Of a stretch of DNA of 64,000 nt, positions 60,215 to 64,000 are shown piece by piece. The notes under the pieces are model-generated. The model searched no databases and was not told the origin of the DNA. It was given only the letters and a program-made list of their open reading frames with translations. This stretch comes from Streptomyces albireticuli (lineage in GTDB: Bacteria > Actinomycetota > Actinomycetes > Streptomycetales > Streptomycetaceae), in the NCBI RefSeq assembly GCF_021228125.1, contig NZ_JAJQQS010000016.1:183030-247029 (forward strand). Direction: 5' to 3'. Numbering within the stretch: the first letter of the stretch is position 1; each line of letters starts with the position of its first letter. The translations under genes and the position numbers were made by a program.

Positions 60215-60410
60215 TCACTGTCGGCGGCGCCGCCACCGGAGCCGGGCGTGCGGTTCCCGGTGAGCCCCGCCACCTTCTGCAACCGGCGACCCGGCCGCCC
60301 GCATCCAGGTGTAAGGGCGTCACCGGCCGGGCCGGGGCCTGGGACGGGTGACCGGCGCTCACATGGGGGTCGGCGTGACGGACGAGGGATATCGGGCGAT
60401 GGCGGTGCTT

Positions 60411-61406
60411 TCAGCCCCCGCAACCACATCCACCGCATCCCCCTCCGCACCCGCCGCATCCGCTGTGCCCGCCGTCATGGCCGCCGCCCGTACCGCCTCC
60501 GTCGGAGCCTCCGGCCGGGGTGTTCATGCCGCCCACGTAACCCGCGGACGCCAGGCCCACGCCGACGGCGGTGGCCGAAGCGGCGGGAGCCGGCCGCCGG
60601 GCGCTCCTGGGGTCCGTCCTGAACGCGTCGAGGAGAGCGCGCACCTCGTCTTCCGCCAGACCTGGGACACGGTCGGTGCTCCCCAGCGCGAAGGGCTTGA
60701 GCGCGGCGGTGGTTCCGGCGTCGAGCCCCACGTCGCACGGTTGCCAGGAAGCGTCACCCCGCAGGGAGACGAGCCGTTCCCGGCCGGCCTTGCCGGCCCG
60801 GTCGGGAGCCGGATCGCGGTAGCGGATCATCGGCACCGCTCCGAGCGCGAGAAGGAGGAGGAAGGCGAGCAACGACGGCACGCCTCCCGTCCCGGTCGCC
60901 GTGGCCAGTGGGACGGTCACCACCCCGACCACACATGTCGTCACGAGCGTCCAGCCGTGAAGCGCACGCGACTTGGCGAGCCGGCGGAGATGATGCGGCC
61001 CCGAGGACCGCGGGATCAGCCCCTCGTCGATCAGTCGCGCGCCGATCGCGTGGATCGCCTCGGCGGCGCGCACACCTCGGCTCAGATCGCGCAGGGCCCG
61101 CTGACGGGTGGACCCGGCCGCGTCGACGACCGCGGCCTCGACGGCATTGCGCGGGGTGGCGTCCGTCACCGTGACCATGCCGGATCGCGACAGGATCAGC
61201 CGGCCTTCGAGACGCATGGCGGCGAGAGCGGTCACCGCCGCGTGCGAGGCACCGCCACGGAGGTAAGCGGCGTCGTACAGCGACAGATTCCGTGCCGGAA
61301 GATCAGCCGGAGCGGAAGGGCCTCGCAGCGAGAGGAACGTTCCGCGCACGTGCCACGCGCTCACGGCCACGAGTGCGGCGCAGAGGAGGAAGGGTATAGT
61401 CCACAT
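60411..61406 (-). CDS. TIGR04222-like membrane protein with Cys/Gly-rich C-terminal tail
   Basis: A 331-residue membrane protein. One hydrophobic segment at the N terminus and a pair near residues 150-200 (WTLVTTCVVGVVTVPLA, SLLAFLLLLALGAVPMI) flank a helical domain. LSLYDAAYLRGG is the entry motif of the TIGR04222 family. The C terminus turns abruptly into Gly-rich sequence ending HSGCGGCGGGCGGCGCGG, with five Cys in the last 16 residues. ATG 61406. The next gene downstream in the opposite direction of reading, at 61494, is a DUF692 enzyme on the same strand 87 bases upstream. The tail is a plausible substrate for it. Confidence 0.8.
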   Translation of the reverse strand: MWTIPFLLCAALVAVSAWHVRGTFLSLRGPSAPADLPARNLSLYDAAYLRGGASHAAVTALAAMRLEGRLILSRSGMVTVTDATPRNAVEAAVVDAAGSTRQRALRDLSRGVRAAEAIHAIGARLIDEGLIPRSSGPHHLRRLAKSRALHGWTLVTTCVVGVVTVPLATATGTGGVPSLLAFLLLLALGAVPMIRYRDPAPDRAGKAGRERLVSLRGDASWQPCDVGLDAGTTAALKPFALGSTDRVPGLAEDEVRALLDAFRTDPRSARRPAPAASATAVGVGLASAGYVGGMNTPAGGSDGGGTGGGHDGGHSGCGGCGGGCGGCGCGG

Positions 61407-61493
61407 GAATTCCCTCGGATCGTCCGGGTGGTCGACGGTGCGTGCCGGTAGACGTTCGTCAAGAGTCCCGAGGTGACGGAGCTACTGCCTCCG

Positions 61494-62348
61494 TCACACG
61501 GGTCGGGCCGTACGGCATCCTGTCTCATCCCCCCGCAGCACTTGACGAATCGCTTCCAGTTCAGCGGACAGCGCACGGGGCGGCGGGTAGTTCCCGTCCC
61601 GTTCCAGCAGCACCCCGGGAGGCCGCGCCCGCCCGCACAACTCCGCCAACAGCTCGAGCACGGGCGGGGACAGGGGGTGCGTGTGCGTGTCGTGCCACAC
61701 TCCGTCGATCAGCCGGCCGCCCGCCACATGCGCGTAGGCGATGGCCTCCACCGGCAGCGCGGCGATCTCGGCCGCGGCGTCGACGCCCAGATTGACCTGC
61801 CCGGTGTACAGGTTGGCCACGTCGACCAGCAGCCCCACGCCCGTCCGGTCGGCCAGTTCGGCGAGGAACTGCGCCTCGGTCAACTCGTCCTCGGGCCAGG
61901 CGAAATGCGGGGCTATGTTCTCCAGGGCGAGCGGCACGGGCAGCTCCCGCTGGGCGACCCGGACGTTCTCCGCGATCACCCCCAGCGCCTCGCGCGAACG
62001 GGGCACGGGCAGCAGGTGCCCCGCTTCCGTTCCTCCGCTCCGCACGAAGGCCAGGTGCTCCGTCACCAGCGGAGCGTCCAACGCCCCGGCGAGCCGGGCG
62101 AGTCTGTCCAGCCGGGCCTTGTCCGGGAGGCCGGCTCCGCCCAGACCGAGCGCGACGCCGTGGGGGACGACCGGGAGGCCCCGCGCGCGAAGGAGCCGGA
62201 TCGACGGGGGCAGACGGTCCGGGCTGATGTTCTCGGCGACGACCTCGACCCATTCGACGCCCGGGAGCTGTTCCACGACGACGTCGATCTCGTCCCGCCA
62301 GCCGATGCCCACCCCGAGCGTGGGCCAGGCCCCCGAAGAACCGTCCAC
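61494..62348 (-). CDS. DUF692 protein (MNIO-type multinuclear iron oxidative enzyme)
   Basis: A 284-residue TIM-barrel-like protein of the DUF692/BufB/MbnB group. Predicted iron ligands sit in conserved strings: HGVALGLGG, TEHLAF, ALENIAP, LVDVANLY, YAHVAGGRL, DTHTHPL and LLERDGNYP. GTG 62348 lies 5 bases after AAGGGGG; longer starts add unrelated sequence. MNIO enzymes oxidatively rearrange or excise Cys residues of peptides, usually with a partner protein. Here the adjacent membrane protein ends in a Cys-rich tail, and no separate short precursor gene was seen. The pairing suggests that tail is the substrate. Confidence 0.88.
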   Translation of the reverse strand: MDGSSGAWPTLGVGIGWRDEIDVVVEQLPGVEWVEVVAENISPDRLPPSIRLLRARGLPVVPHGVALGLGGAGLPDKARLDRLARLAGALDAPLVTEHLAFVRSGGTEAGHLLPVPRSREALGVIAENVRVAQRELPVPLALENIAPHFAWPEDELTEAQFLAELADRTGVGLLVDVANLYTGQVNLGVDAAAEIAALPVEAIAYAHVAGGRLIDGVWHDTHTHPLSPPVLELLAELCGRARPPGVLLERDGNYPPPRALSAELEAIRQVLRGDETGCRTARPV

Positions 62349-62453
62349 CACAGCCCCCTTCGTGGTGCCGCCGGCAGCCGCCGGCCGCGCCTTCCGACCG
62401 TACGCCACCTCCCGGTCGGCGCACACCTCACCAGGTCGGAGGGCCGGGCGGTG

Positions 62454-63032
62454 CTACGCGTCCAGGGTCGCAGCGAGGGCGGGTCGCTCCCCGGCCCGCC
62501 ATTCGGAGGCGAGGACCGCCCAGATCTGCTTGTCGTGGCGGACGCCCTCGTAGGGCCAGGACTCGCGCCGGACGCCTTCGAGCGTCATGCCGAGCCGCTC
62601 GGCCACGGCGGAGCTCCGGTCGTTGTCGGCCCGGCAGTGCCACTCGGCGCGGTACAGGCCCCGGGAGACGAACGCCCAGTCCAGCAGGGCGCGGCAGGCC
62701 CGGGTGACCAGTCCGTGGCCCTCGGCCGAGGGCTCCAGCCAGCAGCCGATCTCGCAGGAGCCGGAGGCGGTGCTGAAATCCGTGAACATCACGCCGCCGA
62801 CCAGTGTGCCGTCGAGCCGGATGCCGTAAAGGCGTGCGCCGTCCGCGGCCTGGCGCTCGGCGTAGCGGCCCAGCGTGGCCCGTGCTCCGTCGAGGTCCTC
62901 GGTGACGAACGCCGTTCCGACCCACGGCCGGATGTGGTCGCGGGCCCGGTCCAGATGGGCGGCGAACTCCTCGGCGTGCCATATCTCCAGCGGCTCGAGG
63001 AGGGCGTTGTCCCGCAAGGGGAGGGAGAACAT
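62454..63032 (-). CDS. RimJ/RimL-type GNAT acetyltransferase
   Basis: A 192-residue GNAT of the ribosomal-protein-serine-acetyltransferase type: LEIWHAEEFAAHLDRARDHIRPWVG, IGCWLEPSAEGHGLVTRACRALLDWAF (acetyl-CoA loop) and CRADNDRSSAVAERLGMTLEG are the standard blocks. ATG 63032; upstream in-frame codons run into the divergent TetR promoter. Regulated probably by the divergent TetR. Confidence 0.88.
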   Translation of the reverse strand: MFSLPLRDNALLEPLEIWHAEEFAAHLDRARDHIRPWVGTAFVTEDLDGARATLGRYAERQAADGARLYGIRLDGTLVGGVMFTDFSTASGSCEIGCWLEPSAEGHGLVTRACRALLDWAFVSRGLYRAEWHCRADNDRSSAVAERLGMTLEGVRRESWPYEGVRHDKQIWAVLASEWRAGERPALAATLDA

Positions 63033-63045
63033 GATGACCCCATTC

Positions 63046-63069
63046 ACATAACAAGCGTTACGGTTATGT
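63046..63069. promoter_or_regulatory. TetR operator candidate
   Basis: ACATAAC, 10 bases, GTTATGT, centred in the short gap between the divergent GNAT and TetR genes. It overlaps an ATG at 63066, one reason for preferring the next in-frame ATG (63081) as the TetR start. Confidence 0.55.
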
Positions 63070-63080
63070 ACCGTAGCAGC

Positions 63081-63704
63081 ATGCCACGCACCAAGGGGGA
63101 CCACGAGTCCCGTCGTCGCGATGTCTCCGAGGCGGTCTGGCGGGTGCTGGCCGCGCAGGGTTTCGGCGGGCTCACCCTGCGCGCCGTCGCCGCCGAACTC
63201 GGCGCCACCACCGGCCTGCTCACCCACTATTTCCCGGCCAAGCGCGACCTGGTCGCGTACGCCCTCGACCTGCTCGAACAGCGCAGTGCCGCCCGGCCCC
63301 GGCGCGCCGCCGGAGCGGGACTGGCCGCGGTACGGGCCGCCCTGCTCGACATCCTGCCGCTGACCGCCGAGGCCACCGGTGCCAACCGGATCTGGGTGTC
63401 CTCCTGGGACGTCGCGCTCGCCGACCCCGCCCTGAGCGGCGACCACGCCCGCAGGTACGCGCGGAGCCGCGACAAGCTGTGTGACCTGGTCGCCGAGGCC
63501 CAGCGGCTCGGCGAACTGCCCGCCGGGGACCCGGCGGGCGTGGCGGCCGGCGCCCAGGCGTTCGCACTGGGGCTGGTGGTGCAGGCCCTGTTCGACCCCA
63601 CCGCGTTCCCGCCCGCTCGTCAGGCCGAGCTCGTCGACGGCTATGTGGCGGCGCTGGCGGGTTCCCCGCCCGCTCCGGGCGGGGAACGCGTGGTGCCGTC
63701 CTGA
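63081..63704 (+). CDS. TetR-family transcriptional regulator
   Basis: A 207-residue repressor. The N-terminal helix-turn-helix is GLTLRAVAAELGATTGLLTHYF, followed by a helical ligand-binding domain (LLEQRSAARP through VDGYVAALAG) of the BetI-like size. ATG 63081 chosen over 63066, which lies inside an inverted repeat; neither has a good ribosome site, so the mRNA may be leaderless. Likely represses itself and the divergent GNAT. Confidence 0.88.
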   Translation: MPRTKGDHESRRRDVSEAVWRVLAAQGFGGLTLRAVAAELGATTGLLTHYFPAKRDLVAYALDLLEQRSAARPRRAAGAGLAAVRAALLDILPLTAEATGANRIWVSSWDVALADPALSGDHARRYARSRDKLCDLVAEAQRLGELPAGDPAGVAAGAQAFALGLVVQALFDPTAFPPARQAELVDGYVAALAGSPPAPGGERVVPS

Positions 63705-63777
63705 CCGTCGCGCGCTCCGCGAGACCCGGGGCCGCTCTTCCCGGGAATTCCCGAGGACTACCCGAGGCGCCGCGCCC

Positions 63778-63811
63778 GGCCGGACCGGCTACTCGGCCGG
63801 ACCGGCTACTC
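63778..63811. repeat. 17-base tandem duplication spanning a stop codon
   Basis: GGCCGGACCGGCTACTC occurs twice head to tail (63778-63794 and 63795-63811). The CTA of the second copy (63806-63808) is the TAG stop of the malic-enzyme gene on the minus strand. The first copy supplies a second, unused TAG in another frame relation. Confidence 0.8.
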
Positions 63812-64000
63812 GGCCCGGCGAAGCGCGAGGGCCGCCCCCTTCACCGCCGAGGCCACGGCCTCGGTCGCCCGTGCGTTGAAGACGCTGGGGATGATGTAGT
63901 TCGCGTTGAGTTCGTCTTCGGCGACGACGTTGGCGAGGGCGCGGGCGGCGGCGAGCATCATGTCGGTGTTGACGGTGCGGGACTGGGCGTCGAGGAGGCC
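63806..64000 (-). CDS. NAD(P)-dependent malic enzyme, C-terminal part (cut by the window edge)
   Basis: The last 64 residues and the stop TAG are in the window. LLDAQSRTVNTDMMLAAA, ALANVVAEDELNANYIIPSVFN and a helical Ala-rich end match the C terminus of bacterial malic enzymes (oxidative decarboxylation of malate to pyruvate). The gene continues beyond 64000. Its 3' end contains a 17-base tandem duplication. Confidence 0.85.
   Translation of the reverse strand, partial: GLLDAQSRTVNTDMMLAAARALANVVAEDELNANYIIPSVFNARATEAVASAVKGAALALRRAE

Noticed and set aside
61473..63704. 743-codon plus-strand frame reaching the TetR stop
   Set aside because: Only the last part is the TetR gene; the rest is antisense to DUF692 and the GNAT and has no protein-like content.
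1..64000. tRNA, rRNA, insertion sequences, integrases
   Set aside because: No conserved rRNA blocks, tRNA-like clover sequences, transposase DDE motifs or terminal inverted repeats were noticed on reading both strands.

Overview
This window is very G+C rich, uses GTG and TTG starts freely, and carries secondary-metabolite and resistance genes typical of a Streptomyces-like actinomycete. Streptomyces is an inference from gene families (rifampin monooxygenase Rox, chloramphenicol phosphotransferase, BioY-type transport, the style of the polyketide synthase), not from a marker gene. No rRNA, tRNA, CRISPR array, insertion sequence or integrase was seen.

Layout. (1) 1-3848: the last gene of a modular type I polyketide synthase, KS-AT-ACP-TE, whose AT looks dead. 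(2) 3885-6996: a small secreted protein, a VanZ-like membrane protein and a secreted amidase. (3) 7039-21975: a compact biosynthetic locus. A leftward chain of seven overlapping genes (kinase-fold protein, SAM methyltransferase, adenylosuccinate-lyase homologue, GNAT, class I glutamine-amidotransferase-like hydrolase, HemK-like methyltransferase, MFS exporter) faces a rightward chain (large unknown protein, amidase, glutamine-synthetase homologue, FemAB/GNAT-like protein, MFS exporter). The set GS + amidase + lyase + GNAT + unknown protein matches the acetylhydrazine/glutamyl-hydrazide cassette shared by the fosfazinomycin and kinamycin clusters, so I predict an N-N-bond natural product.

(4) 22009-35964: a biotin locus. 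It has an ECF biotin transporter (BioY, T and ATPase subunits), an acyl-CoA ligase and a thiolase (the same trio as Bacillus yhfU-yhfT-yhfS), a hotdog thioesterase, an enoyl-reductase-like protein, bioD, bioB, a P450, a phosphopantetheinyl transferase, bioF, a KAS II-like condensing enzyme and a private ACP. bioA and the known pimeloyl genes bioC, bioH and bioW are not in the window, suggesting pimeloyl-ACP is made by a dedicated carrier-protein route.

(5) 36094-46892: ordinary accessory genes, including MarR/NmrA with three operator-like palindromes, dienelactone hydrolase/GlxA regulator, a lipase, a Baeyer-Villiger monooxygenase with a suspicious 5' end, and an amino-acid permease. (6) 47243-56454: a Bcr-type exporter, nadE, then two rifamycin-inactivation genes, a Rox-type monooxygenase and an Rgt-type glycosyltransferase. 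The latter has a rifamycin-associated element upstream. A PadR regulator with acyl-CoA dehydrogenase follows. (7) 56746-64000: M48 peptidase, chloramphenicol phosphotransferase, a TIGR04222-like membrane protein with a Cys/Gly tail beside a DUF692 (MNIO) enzyme, GNAT/TetR, and the 3' end of a malic enzyme gene.

The three loci most worth following are the hydrazide-type cluster, the biotin cluster with its own carrier protein, and the DUF692/TIGR04222 pair.
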